Positions 46,255 through 58,374 are shown, numbered from the stretch's first letter. The stretch is DNA of 64,000 nucleotides from Apium graveolens (GCF_009905375.1 NW_027417584.1:1-64000); one strand, 5' to 3'. Numbers and translations are program-made. The notes: generated from the letters alone by a model not told the origin.

Positions 46255-47282
46255 TGTTATTCCCCTAACAATGTAGCAAGAATTACAGAAGGGGGGTTGA
46301 ATGGAATTCTTGAACCTTTTTCTTGAAATAAAAATGTTCAACTCGATTATTGATATATTTGTTTTGATTAGCACAATGCGGAATATAAACTTAAATGAAT
46401 CAAAACACAAGTAATTAAAAACAAGAGTCTTTAAAAACTTTCTGGTGGATTTAAACAATTCCACCAGAGATATATATAAATAATATATCGAGAGGACTCT
46501 GTGTGCAGAAATGCCCACAACTACTTACAAATGGAACTGCTGAGAAAACAGGAAATGCTAAAGATTCTGCTTACAAAGATTTCTCTGTTTTTGTGTTTCT
46601 CAACTATCTCAGTTATTTTTCTATTTGCTACTCTCTTGGTTTATATAATACCAAGATTACAAAGTAAAAAAGACTAAACAAATATAAAATCTAACATTCT
46701 TAATCTTTGCTGCTTTTCGTCCTCTATTACCTAGTTAATGGGCTTCCACAATGTGTTTGTATCCAACTCGACGGCTGTGTGTCAGCTTTCACTGTTCAAC
46801 TGATGTTTGAATTCTTGATATGATCATCCGTCGACTTTTAGATCATCCGTCGATGACTTAATTGATCATCCGTCGACTGCTATGTTAAACATCCGTTGAT
46901 AGTCTTTTGATCATCCGTCGAAGGCTTTGTTAATCATCCGTCGGTTGCTATTTTGGCACTTGATTTCATTTCACTTATACAGAATTACAAGACATTACTT
47001 ATGTACAATTAATCAACCTATTCTGCATATCTAGTTAAAGTGAACATGACTTATATGCTACTATAGATTCTATACAAAGGTGCACACATCACTGTGCTAC
47101 AAACTTATTATTACATAAGCTACTCACTCGATGGATAAAAAGTTAATCATCCGTCGGGACTATAATGAGTTATCCGTCGGGACTATAATTCTTATCCGTC
47201 GAGTGCTACATTATTTCACTAAGTAAAATCTACTTAGATGTTTTGTTTAAGTGATCATCAAGTACACAACATATTCACAACA
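46255..47282 (-). repeat. copia-3 inner 3' LTR of a divergent subtype (1028 bp)
   Basis: TGTTATTCCCCTAACAATGT...TATTCACAACA, complete, with the polypurine tract at its inner edge. It differs much more from the right LTR than the outer remnant does, roughly a quarter of positions by eye in the middle part. It carries eight exact ATCCGTCG[A/G] copies between 46826 and 47202. A TATA box (TTTATATA at 46640) sits between CTTGGT and ACCAAG. Confidence 0.85.
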
Positions 47283-47294
47283 ATCTCCCCCAAT
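47283..47294 (-). promoter_or_regulatory. copia-3 polypurine tract
   Basis: Minus strand ATTGGGGGAGAT is immediately upstream of the inner 3' LTR. Bases 47295-47470 beyond it are 3' non-coding sequence with nothing else that I recognise. Confidence 0.85.
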
Positions 47295-47470
47295 TTATGT
47301 CTACTGGAATTGTAGCCATAAATTAAGAGACACTTGATGATAACAAAACATCCTTAAACATATATCTTTAAAGATAAGTAAATAAAACTGAAAGTGCTTC
47401 AATTAAACAAAATGTACAAGGTTTGGCTCACAGTCAATTCAAGATGCTCCTCTAGCCTGAGCAGATTTGT

Positions 47471-50400
47471 CTAGTTTCTTGAAGGTCTGGATCTCTTTCT
47501 AAGCTTTCTGTTATTTTCCTCAATCTGATTTTGGAGCTGCCTGTGGAATTCCAGTTCATCAGATTCTGAGAGATTAAGCTTTCCTTGCATTTCCAAAAGA
47601 GTCTCATTGCTAGAGATGCTCAATTGGTCTTCTAATCTGAAGAATCTTCTCACACCTTTGTCATCTATGAACTCCATCAGCCAGTAGGGCCTTAAATGCA
47701 CTCTTCTCCCTGTGTAAGGGATGATTAGAGTCTTTGGGAGTGCATCTTTAGCTCTAACACTCCTTAGTTCTTCAATCTTCTTCAATACCAATCTGCTTGC
47801 AGTAATGTTGAACCCAAAGTTCTTCTTGAAGGATGAATAAACTTTAATCAGTACAACTTGGCTTTCTTGAAGGATCCTGTGAAGAGCCCACTGAATCTCC
47901 TTTCCTCCTTTGTACTTGAACACTAACCTTTTAGGTAGGTTTCTGTATGTATCAATTCCTCTCACTTCATCTAGTTCATCTAGATAGAGGTTTAGATCAG
48001 AAAACTCTTTGATGTCACACAAGTACAGATAGTCTCCCTTACTAACTTTAGATTGAGCTTTGACTTGAGACTTGGATTTGAGAGGTGACAGCTTCACTTT
48101 CTTGACTGCTCTTGACTTTGTTCATTTTGGCTTGCTAAGGATTGGTAGGTTGAAGTCAGGAATTGGTATGTTCTCCCATTCTATTGGCTCATCCTTGGGC
48201 ACAATAGGTTCACCATGAATATTCCTGTAGGGATCCACCACCCTGATATCTTCAAATATCACAGAGGGCTTTGATGCTTGAGTTGTAGATGGTGTGGATT
48301 CCTTAGCAAATTGATCTTCCAATTCCTTGTCAACAATATCCAGTTTCCTTTTAGTTCTTTTAGCCAGTTCCTTCTTTTTTGGAGATTTCTTCTGTTGTTC
48401 AACTTGCTTCTTTGATTCAATAGCTTCAGATGGTTGAGAAGGAATTTGTTGGGATGAATTTACAGCATGTAGCTAGGCCAAGATAGCAATCTGCTCTTTC
48501 TTTTGTTTAGTCGTTTTAGCATCCAGAGCAGCTTGCTTCTTTTCCTGCTTCAATCTAGCCTTTTCTTCTCTCTTTGCTTGAGAAAATTGAGGATGTCCAG
48601 CCACCACACAAATTTCTTTCCCATTTTTGAAAATCTTGGCAATTCTCCTTTTGGAAGCTGAATCAGCTGGATCTTTGTATAAAGCAATTGACCTTGACAT
48701 AAGGTTCTTCTCATCAGGCTTAGATGTCTCATACACAGTGTCCAAAAGGTTCTTCAATGATGATTTTGAGTAGTTTACCCTTGGTTTCAGAATTGTTTCA
48801 GCCTTTGGAGATTTGATGCAGGAAGGTTGTCCTCTTTCCAGATAATTCATGCTCATCTCATTCACACTGATTTGCTTGACTTGAGAGTGATTGATGGCTG
48901 ACTTAACTGGCTCCTTGACAAGTTTAAACTTCTTCTGTATTTCTTCATCAATCTTCTCCCAGTTGACTAAACTCAACTTTTCCTTATCAGCTGCTCTTAA
49001 GTTGGCTGCTGCTGCATTGATCAGATCTATACTATCTATAACTGATGGCTTTGAGATAGTAATTGAAGGTAAAATTACTTTAGTGATTTGGATTTGAAGC
49101 CTCTCCCCCTCACTTGATCCTTTCTCCCCCTCACTTGATCCTTTCTCCCCCTTTTTGTTATCATCAAGTTGAGTAGAGGAGGGGGTTTGAGCAACCACCA
49201 GTTTTTGAAGTAGATCAGTCTGTTGAGCTTGATGGAGATGAATGGCAGTTAAAGATGCTTCCATGGCTGACATTCTTATGTCCAAGGCATTTATCTTGGT
49301 TGACAGATCAGAATTTTTCCTTAATTGCCTCTTGATGTCAAGCATTGTAGCTTCTGGAAGGTTAGAGTCTATCCTGTCTGAAATAGCCTTTTTCATCTCC
49401 TCAATATCATTCTTCATATTATTCACATCCCTAGCATGTTGTAAGCCCTGGATTTGTTGAAGTTGTAGGGAGGCTAGATGTGCCTGAAGGAGCTTTTTGG
49501 TGCTGGCATTGTTAGTGGTTTGAAGAGCAGTATTGGTCTGATTGATTAATTGGATCAGGGTTGTCTTGAAGTAATGCTCATCACAGTGCTTTGAGAATGC
49601 CCATGATGGCATACCTGACCTTAAACTTGAGCCTACTTCTCCCCCTATGTCCATTGCTTCATCTTCACTGTCCCCACTCCCATCTCCAAAGAAATCAGCT
49701 GAACCACCAGTCTATAGTCCATATCACCAGCTGTAGAAGGCAAAGCTGTGATGACATCCTTAGCTCTCTTTATAGACTGTATATTATGCACCAAATTCAG
49801 CATCCTTTCTGCATTATCATATCCCTGTTCAGTTAGAAGTTGATAAGCTGAAACAGGATGAGTAAATGCCTCAGCATCAAGGGAAGTGGAATCTATAACA
49901 GCTTTAGGATGTTGAGATAGTCCTTCCCTGTCTGCATCCTGGATATTCATTGACTCACTAGAAATGACGTACATCCTTATTGCTCCATTACCTGCATTTT
50001 TCTCATTTTCTCTCTTTTGTTGCATCAGGGTCTCACCCTGGCTCCCCACCCTCACACCCTCACCTTCACCTACTAAGGTGGGACTCCTCTCACTCTCTTT
50101 TGCCAATCCTGAAGAAATGGATTGCAGATTTTCACTCATTTCCTCTCTTTTTTCCTGGGAGCAACCCAGACTCTCACTCAAAACACTCTTCTCTCTTAAT
50201 CCTACGAGTGACTGTACAACCGCTAAATCTTCTGCATTTTAAATAATTAAAGTTTGAAATTGTACAGAGATACTTGATGGATGAGTGATATCCATCGAGT
50301 GAGTGGTTTTGCTATCCGACGGATAACTGCTGTTAGGCTTATCCGTCGGGATACAATCACTACTCGACGGATGAGCAATATCTGTCAAGAGAGTATAAAT

Positions 50401-52042
50401 GAATGAGCTGGGAATAGAAACTATTGTTGACTCTGTGCTGATTGAAGATATTTTAGGCAAAGATGATACAACAGTTCCTGAAAGAATTGGCAAGTGAGCC
50501 AACAAATCATCTAAAAGATGATGCTCACTTGCACTAGATTTTGGCTTCTCCAACAGAGTTAAAGAAGGGGAATCAGGAATTGATGTGTTTATTATATCCA
50601 CATCCAGAGAATTTGTTGGTGAGTTTGGTGTTTGAGGTGCTTCTATAACTAGAGATTTTGGCTGTGACTCCACATTTATTGGAGCCACATTAAACTGAAT
50701 TTGTGAAGGTGCAGTGACTGTGTCTTTAGCACCAGTTTGCACAATGTGTGTACCCTGTGCATCCCCAAAGGTTTTAGATTTCTTCTTTCTAGCATAAGTT
50801 TGGGGTGAGCTTGTGTCCCTAACCCTCTTGGTCTATGCTATTGGTTGAGATCTTTGTTCAATAGCTACATCATTTTGGGAGGATGCAGCTAGAAATGAGC
50901 TTTTATCCTTTTTAAGCACTACAGTTTGTTGGGAAACTGCAGTGTGGCTAGGCTGGGATTCATTCAACTCTTCAACCTTATTCTTGGGGTTTCTTTTATG
51001 TTCACCCCTTCCCTCACCTAACTTACCCTCCTTCACACTCCCCTCTTTGGCTTTAGTGGATTTTTCAACTGGCATCTTTTGGGAGATACCAGAGCGGGCT
51101 TTCTTTGATTTGGATTTTGAAATAATTGAAGGTTTGGCAGCTTTGGTAGGCAACTATTTGGTCATTGACACAGTTGTCATAGCCACACTTGAACTTAAAG
51201 AAATTGTGGAGGTTAGAATATTTGTATGGATAGGTGAACTTATCTCACTTACCTGAGGTGCTTGCATTACAGGAAAAATAGAACATTGGTGTATCCTTGT
51301 GATGATTGACCCTGTTCAAATCTGCAATGAGCCTTCTCTCTTGAACCCAACAATCTAGTTTGTTGTTAGGGTTCTCAAGCACAATCTCTTCACAGAGGTG
51401 GTTAGCTAATAACATAAGAAATCTAGCATAATACACATTCTTACCTCTTTTATTTAACTCTCCTAGTTTAAAACCTAACTCAAACATGACAAGGTCACTG
51501 AAATTGTAGAATTTATCTGTAACTAGCATGTAGAGCATGTTAAGCATGGAAATATTCACTGAATCAAAATTACTGACCTTTCCTGAGAAAACTTTTATAA
51601 CTACATCACACAAGAAACTCCACTCTTTCCTAAGACCCATTCTCCTAATATCACTCAGTTTAGAAGTAGGAATTGCATAGTGCATGGAATTAAGCATATT
51701 GATTATATCAGTGTCAGTGTGTGGTGAAGTCACATTGTTAGCAGGAATTTTGAAACATGCTTTTATCACATCACTATTGATACATAATTCTTTACCTTTA
51801 ATGGTTAGAGTGATGGTCTTATCTGTAGAGTTGTAGGTAGCAGTGGTCCACACCTCTTCAACAACTTCACAAAAGATTGTGGGTGATTCCAGCATGGCAT
51901 AGTTGAGCTTGCAACTCTTCACAAAGTCCATCATCTTGTGATAGTCTCCAGATTGCTGAATACCCTTGTTCACTAGTGCGGTGAAATTGTTCTTCTCATA
52001 AATGAACCCAGTTTGAGACATAATCTTTACAACAGCTGCCAT
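47471..52042 (-). pseudogene. copia-3 extra reading frame after pol (about 1520 codons, broken)
   Basis: One ancestral frame in element sense, in the position of the env-like frame of Sireviruses, now split by in-frame stops (near 50824, 50239, 48473, 48122, 51156) and shifts near 51260 and 49710. N-terminal globular domain, codons 1-260 (MAAVVKIMSQTGFIYEKNNF; RKEWSFLCDVVIKVF; NVYYARFLML). A Lys/Arg- and Ser/Pro-rich middle follows, then a helical segment (49654-49200: IDSNLPEATMLDIKRQLRK; LDIRMSAMEASLTAIHLHQA). A Lys-rich coiled region (EEKARLKQEKKQAALDAK) leads to a C-terminal domain (LYLCDIKEFSDLNLYLDELD; YWLMEFIDDKGVRRFFRLED). I see no signal peptide or membrane segment, so an envelope function is not supported. 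Function unknown. Confidence 0.8.
49103..49152 (-). repeat. 21-bp repeat with PPT-like cores inside the extra frame
   Basis: CTCCCCCTCACTTGATCCTTT occurs twice in tandem, plus a third CTCCCCCT. In element sense this gives three GGGGGAGA-like purine cores and codes for GEKGSSE repeats. Confidence 0.85.
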
Positions 52043-52551
52043 TGTTAGAGAATAAAAGCTTGAAGAGAAAGAGAGTAAGTGCTTTGAGAAAGAATGAAAT
52101 AAGAGCAGTTGAATTGAGAATGATAAAAGAAAACCAATTGCAATGAAATAAGCTTTTATGCTATTCTCAAAAATAACTGATAAAAAATAATAAAGTAAAA
52201 TAAAGTAACCAATAGAAATTGCCTAAAATAGCCGTTTAAAAATAAACTGTAAAAATTTCACCCATTATCCGCGTGTTATGCTTACAAATTGTAAGTATAC
52301 TCGATGGATAATGTACATGAAATTAACGGCTGAGATTAAGACAATTCGACGGATGAGGATAAACTGTTATCCGTCGAGACATAAAATAATCCAAAAACAT
52401 AATTGATTTTTGTTAGTAAATAGTATATCGACGGATGATCAAACTTCATCCGTCGAGATGTAAATTTTGACTTAGCCAAAATTTCATTCAAGACTGAAAA
52501 ATCAATTAAGTTTTCGGCTGCATTTTAACTTGCAAATTAACTCAGATAGAT
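52043..52551 (-). other. copia-3 spacer between pol and extra frame, motif-rich
   Basis: Non-coding by inspection. It holds four exact copies of the 9-base motif as two inverted pairs: 52346/52369 and 52428/52448. They could form hairpins in RNA or cruciforms in DNA. Confidence 0.75.
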
Positions 52552-55500
52552 TTAAGAGTAATTAAGCATACCTAACTCACTTACCAACCTTGAAAAGGTG
52601 GATTCATCCAGTGGCTTGGTAAAGATATCTGCAAGCTGCTTCTCACTTGGAACAAAATGTAGTTCCACAGTACCATTCATTACATGTTCCCTTATGAAAT
52701 GGTACTTGATATCTATGTGCTTTGTCCTTGAATGTTGTACAGGATTTTCAGTGATGGAAATTGCACTTGTGTTATCACAGAAAATAGGAATCCTTTCAAC
52801 TTGCAAACCATAGTCTAGCAATTGATTTTTCATCCATAATATCTGTGCACAGCAACTACCAGCAGCAATATATTCAGCTTCAGCTGTAGAAGTAGAAACT
52901 GAATTTTGCTTTTTACTGAACCAGGACACAAGCTTGTATCCTAGATATTGACAGGTTCCTGTTGTACTTTTTCTATCAATTCTACAACCTGCATAATCTG
53001 CATCTGAATAACCAGTTAGATTAAAACCAGACTCTCTAGGGTACCAAATGCCAAGATTTGGTGTTCCCTTGAGATATCTGAAAATTCTCTTAATAGCTAT
53101 TAAGTGAGATTCTCTAGGATCAGCCTGAAATCTAGAACATAAATATATAGCAAACATTATATCTGGCCTACTAGCTGTTAAGTACAGAAGTGAGCCAACC
53201 ATGCCTCTATAACTTGAAATATCCACAGACTTTTCAGTAGTGTTTAATTCAAGCTTAGTTGCAGTGGCCATGGGAGTTTTTACAGATGTGCAATCCATTA
53301 GATCAAACTTCTTTAAAAGATTAAAAATATATTTAGTTTGACTAATGAATATTTCATCAATAACTTGCTTAACTTGTAAGCCAAGAAAGTAAGTTAGTTC
53401 TCCCATCATACTCATTTCATACTTACTTTGTATCAGTTTGGCAAACTTTTTGCAAGGTTTCTCATCTGTAGAGCCAAAAATAATATCATCTACATAAATT
53501 TGAACAAGTATACTAGAACCATTAACATTTCTGAAAAATAAAGTTTTATCTACAGTACCTCTTGTGAAGTGATTTTCCAAAAGGAACTTTGATAAAGTGT
53601 CATACCAGGCTCTAGGTGCTTGCTTCAGTCCATAAAGTGCTTTCAAAAGATAATAGACATGTTCTGGAAAATTTGGATCTTCAAAGCCAGGAGGTTGACT
53701 GACATAGACTTCTTCCTCCAAATTTCCATTCAGAAAGGCACTTTTGACATCCATTTGATAGACCTTGAAATTGGCATGGGCTGCATAGGCTAAGAAGATT
53801 CTGATGGCTTCAAGTCTTGCAATAGGAGCAAATGTTTCATCAAAATCTATTCCTTCTTGTTGACAATAGCCCTTAGCAACTAATCTAGCTTTGTTCCTGA
53901 CTACTATGCCATTTTCATCCATCTTGTTTCTGAATACCCATTTGGTATCTATTGGATTCTTTCCTTTAGGCTTGGGCACCAGCTTCCATACATTATTGCT
54001 TTCAAATTGGTTTAGCTCCTCCTACATAGCTAAAATCCAATCAAGATCCAACAAAGCTTCTTCTACCTTCATTGGTTCTTCCTTGGAAAGAAAGCTGCTG
54101 TATAGACTTTCTTCCTGAGTTGTTCTTCTTGTTTGAACTCTTGAAGAAACATCACCAATGATAAGCTCAAAGGGTTGATCTTTTGTCCATTTCCTTTGTT
54201 GAGGTAAATTAGTTCTAGATGAAAAGACCTCATAGTTGTCTTGATGTGTGATTGAGTTTTGATTGCTAGAAACTCCCCCTGAGTTTTTGGATCTTTAATT
54301 CGAGAAAGGGGAACTTTCTATAGGTGATCTGTCTTGACCTCCTGCTCCTTTTGATAACCCGACGGATGGTGAATTTTGAGTACCGACGGTTGAGGCAGGT
54401 TGTCTCCCGACGGATAACACAGATTGCCTCCCGACGGATGAAGCATTATGCAACCTGACAGATGTTGAGTTTTGTGCTTCATTGGTAGGAGATTTATCTG
54501 CATTATCCTTAGACACTGTTTCTTGATCACTTTCATCATCACTGTCATCACTAACCATGTCCACATTGTCGAATTTGAGGCTCTCATGGTAATCTCCATC
54601 TTTCAGTCCTTCAATCTTTTTATCATCAAACACAACATGTATTGATTCCACAATAATGTTGGTTCTTAGATTGTAGACTCTATATGCTTTACCAACAACA
54701 TATCCAACAAAAATTCCTTCATCTGCTTTAGCATCAAACTTTCCATTTTGATGAATTTGATTTCTCAAAATATAGCACTTGCAGCCAAAGAAATGAAGAA
54801 AATTTAGAGTTGGTTTCTTGTTCTTGAACAATTGATAGGGAGTCATGCATCTTGCTTAATTAACCAGAGAAATATTCTAAGTGTAGCATGCAATATTTAC
54901 AGCTTCATCCTAGAAATATGTTGGCAGTTTTGATTCTTCAAGCATTGTCCTTGCAGCTTCAATAAGTGATCTATTCTTCCTTTCCACTACTCCATTCTGT
55001 TGTGGAATCCTTGCTGCTGAAAACTCATGCATAATCCCATTTTCCTCACAAAATGCTCTTATGACAGAATTTTTGAACTCAGTTCCATTGTCACTCCAGA
55101 TTCTTCTAACCTTGAAATCAGGATGATTATTGACTTGCCTTATGTGATTGATGATGATTTTACTAGCCTCATCTTTAGACTTTAGGAAATATGTCCAAGA
55201 GAACTTTGAGAAATCATCTACAATTACTAGGCAAAATCTTTTTCTTGAGATGGATAATACATTGACTGGTCCAAACAAATCCATGTGAAGCAGTTGCAAA
55301 GGCTCTTCAATTGTTGAATCAAGTTTCTTCCTGAATGATGTTTTAATCTGCTTCCCCTTTTGGCAGGCATCACACAGTCCATCCTTAGAAAACTCCACTA
55401 GAGGAATGCCTCTAACCAGTTCTTTCTTCACTAGCTCATTCATGGTCTTGAAGTTTAAATGGGATAGCTTCTTATGCCATAGCCAACTTTCATCCTGACT

Positions 55501-55899
55501 TGCTTTACTGAGAAGACAAGTTACAGATTCTGCATTAGATGAGTTGAAATCAGCTTGGTACACATTTTCTTTTCTCACACCAGTGAGAACCACTTTGTTG
55601 CTTCTTTTATTAGTCACAACACAGGCTTCTGAGTTGAAGGTTACTGAGTTGCCTTTATCACAAAGCTGGATGATACTCAACAAGTTGTGTTTGAGACCAT
55701 CCACTAAGGCAACCTCCTCAATGATGACATTGTCCTTTGAAATCAAGCCATATCTCACAGTATAACCCTTGCTGTCATCTCCAAAAGTAATAATTGGGCC
55801 AGCTTTCTCCTTAAACTTTGTGAGCAGGGTAGAATCACCGGTCATGTGTCTTGAACAACCACTATCCAAGTACCAAAGATTTTTTCTATTCCCCTGCAC
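52552..55899 (-). pseudogene. copia-3 pol: protease, integrase, RT, RNase H
   Basis: Protease WYLDSGCSRHMTGD. Integrase: HKKLSHLNFKTMNELVKKEL with CDACQKGKQ, LLHMDLFGPVNVLS, IWSDNGTEFKNS and PQQNGVVERKN (DDE). Breaks near 54925, 54870 and 54855 replace Trp or Gln codons, then YQLFKNKKPTLNFLHFFGCK. A linker follows with SSVGRQ/LSVGRQ repeats and stops near 54295 and 54022. RT has [30 protein letters not shown] and catalytic [11 protein letters not shown]. RNase H has [28 protein letters not shown] and [11 protein letters not shown], ending near 52552. The RT-RNase H portion (53979-52552) is fully open. All domains are present, with about six nonsense codons. Confidence 0.93.
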
Positions 55900-55913
55900 A
55901 CATCAAAATCAAA

Positions 55914-58313
55914 TCAAGTTGATTTTGGTACCCAAGTTTCCTTGGATCCTTCCTTGTTAGCTTTCTTTTTCTGTTTCTTAGGCTTTATCTCATTTGACTT
56001 AGGAATCTCAGATTCATCCTTAGTCATTTGAGTTGAGCCTTTGAAACCATTCATTGCAACAGAATTATCATGCATATTATGACTAATAGGAAATGGTATG
56101 ATATGTGTAAACATGTTATTCCAGTAAGGCATGCTAAATGGCATTTGTGGCATACTATATGCAGCATAATAAGGATTAGGTGCAAATGGCATATTAGCAA
56201 ACTGTGTATTCATGTTCTGTGTAGACATAACATTAATAGGCATGGGAGGCATGGCATTTATGTTAGGAAATTGAGGTTGCACAGACATGGAAGTAGGCAT
56301 GGCAGATTTGCAGTTAACAGACAAATGATTTACACTACCACACTTGACACAGATTTTTCTAGGAGCATATTTATCAGGTGTGTAGTTATTGTGTTCGTTA
56401 ATCCCTACTTTACCATTCCTATTTTTTTTCTTTTTAGTCTCTGTTTTTACCTCAATCTTTTCAAGTCTGTCACTTAACTGTTTGACAGTCATGTCACCAA
56501 CATTAGCCTTTTTTCCTTTCTTAACTTGACTCGATTCTCCTGAAACAAAGTTCTTGCAAACAGACCCATACTTCTCATTCAGCTTAACAAGTTTGGCTTT
56601 ACTGATAGGCTTGCTTACAGCCGACGGATGAGGATTTTCATCATTCGACGGATAACACCTTTTGTTATCCGACGGATGATCCTCATCATCCGTCGAGTCT
56701 ACATCTGTAAGCACTCCATCTACTAAATTTGGTTCTAGTTTCTCTTTGTTCTTTTTCCAGGATTCATCACAGAAAGACTCAATTCCTTGAACTTTGGTGA
56801 TATGAGCATGGACATCCCTGGATGTTTTCCATGCTTTAATCACCTCCTGTTCACGCTCGAACTGCTTCTTTAAAATTTCCTCTTTCTTCAAGGACTCAGT
56901 TAATTCCTCCTTGGCAATTTTACACTCAATTCTTAATTTTTCAAAGTCAATAAACTGAGACTCAAGCACATTATTTCTCTCACTAAAAAACAAAGTGTTT
57001 TCTTTGATTTTAGCATTTTCTTTAGTAAGAGACTTAAGTGTAACACGCAAATGATATAACTCTGTAGACATGTCATTTATGACATCATTACACTCAGCTT
57101 TAGATAAATGTGCAAGATTTGTAGTAATTACCTGATTACTTGAAAAACTTGTTTCTGTCTCATCAGACTTGGCCATTAGGGCTAGATTGACATAGATGAC
57201 ATCTTCATCTTCATCCAGACCATCTGCTGCCCAGTCATTTTCTTGTGTTATGAAAGCCCTTTCCTTTTGTTTGAGCAGCTCAAAGTATTTTTGCTTATAA
57301 TCCACTAGCTCAAACTTTTTCTTACTGGAATCTGATTTCCTACACCCACTGGCAAAATGCCCTGCCAAGCCACATTTGAAACATTTGAATTTTGATTTAT
57401 CCACCATGTTTCTATTTGGCTTGGCTGCTCCAAAGTTCTTCTTGAACTTGAGCTTGGAAAATCTCCTGGAAAGAAATGCTAGGTGTTCATCAATGTCCTC
57501 CATGTCATCTCGGCTCAAAGAATCTTCACTTTCTACTGCAAGCCCCTTGTCCTTGTTCTCACAGACCCTTGAAGTTGATTCAACAGCTTCCATCTTCACT
57601 TCCTTCTCCTTTTCCAACTCAGCAACTAGTGCAATGGATCCTCCTTTCTTCTTTCCTCTCTCCATCCTTTCATCCTGCTCTATTTCAAGCTCATAGGTTT
57701 TCAGGATGCCATATAGTCTCTCCAATGTAAACTCCTTATAATCCTGTGAGTTTCTTAATGAGACCGTCATTGGTTTCCATTCCTTTGGAAGAGATCTAAG
57801 GAATTTCAGATTGGAGTCTTTTGTCTGATAGACCCTTCCATGCAACTTTAGAGCATTTAGTAGTTTTTGAAACCTTCTAAAAATGTCAGTGAGCGACTCA
57901 CTTTCTTCATTGTGAAAATGCTCATATTGCTGAATCAAGAGCTGCATCTTGTTTTCTCTAACTTGCTCAGTGCCATCACAAATTATCTGTATTGTATCCC
58001 AAACATCCTTGGCAGTTTTGCAGTTGATAATGTTGTTAAACATATCTCCATCAACTCCATTAAACAGGATGTTCATGGCCTTTTTATCCTTCTTGACTTG
58101 TTCAATGTCAAGATCAGACCATTCATGCCTTGGCTTGGGGACTGATGGCTCGTTTCCTGTTGCTGCTCTCATTGGAACATGAGAGCCTCTTTCTATGCAG
58201 TCCACATAGGCCTCATCTTGAGAAAGCAAATGAAGATGCATCTTTACCTTCCAATGATGGTAATTATCTTTATCCAGAAAAGGGATCTTGACTCCAACAT
58301 CCTTTTTGTTCAT
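55914..58313 (-). CDS. copia-3 Gag polyprotein, open 799 codons
   Basis: The only long intact coding frame in the window. The start at 58313 (MNKKDVGVKIPFLDKDNYHH) suits the family, lying 48 bases after the primer site. Residues 10-215 are the copia gag core (HHWKVKMHLHLL; CKTAKDVWDTIQIICDGTEQ; NLKFLRSLPKEW; LERLYGILKTYELEIEQ). CCHC knuckle 1 lies at about 311-324 (CFKCGLAGHFASGC). A coiled coil at about 410-495 precedes an acidic-rich segment coded partly by the dispersed motif (DDEDHPSDNKR, about 541-565). Knuckle 2 lies at about 655-668 (CVKCGSVNHLSVNC), followed by a Met/Pro/Asn-rich tail. It would form virus-like particles in the cytoplasm and package the RNA. It ends WVPKST, stop, one frame away from protease. 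Confidence 0.92.
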   Translation of the reverse strand: MNKKDVGVKIPFLDKDNYHHWKVKMHLHLLSQDEAYVDCIERGSHVPMRAATGNEPSVPKPRHEWSDLDIEQVKKDKKAMNILFNGVDGDMFNNIINCKTAKDVWDTIQIICDGTEQVRENKMQLLIQQYEHFHNEESESLTDIFRRFQKLLNALKLHGRVYQTKDSNLKFLRSLPKEWKPMTVSLRNSQDYKEFTLERLYGILKTYELEIEQDERMERGKKKGGSIALVAELEKEKEVKMEAVESTSRVCENKDKGLAVESEDSLSRDDMEDIDEHLAFLSRRFSKLKFKKNFGAAKPNRNMVDKSKFKCFKCGLAGHFASGCRKSDSSKKKFELVDYKQKYFELLKQKERAFITQENDWAADGLDEDEDVIYVNLALMAKSDETETSFSSNQVITTNLAHLSKAECNDVINDMSTELYHLRVTLKSLTKENAKIKENTLFFSERNNVLESQFIDFEKLRIECKIAKEELTESLKKEEILKKQFEREQEVIKAWKTSRDVHAHITKVQGIESFCDESWKKNKEKLEPNLVDGVLTDVDSTDDEDHPSDNKRCYPSNDENPHPSAVSKPISKAKLVKLNEKYGSVCKNFVSGESSQVKKGKKANVGDMTVKQLSDRLEKIEVKTETKKKKNRNGKVGINEHNNYTPDKYAPRKICVKCGSVNHLSVNCKSAMPTSMSVQPQFPNINAMPPMPINVMSTQNMNTQFANMPFAPNPYYAAYSMPQMPFSMPYWNNMFTHIIPFPISHNMHDNSVAMNGFKGSTQMTKDESEIPKSNEIKPKKQKKKANKEGSKETWVPKST

Positions 58314-58360
58314 CTTGCTGTATTGTTTTGATCTTTAAACTCTTTGTAAATTAAGAGCTA

Positions 58361-58372
58361 GCTCTGATACCA
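58361..58372 (-). promoter_or_regulatory. copia-3 primer binding site
   Basis: TGGTATCAGAGC on the minus strand lies two bases from the LTR end at 58375. Confidence 0.92.
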
Positions 58373-58374
58373 AT

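Noticed and set aside
47471..52042. Calling the extra frame an envelope gene
   Set aside because: Position fits an env-like frame but no signal peptide, membrane segment or fusion-peptide-like stretch is visible.
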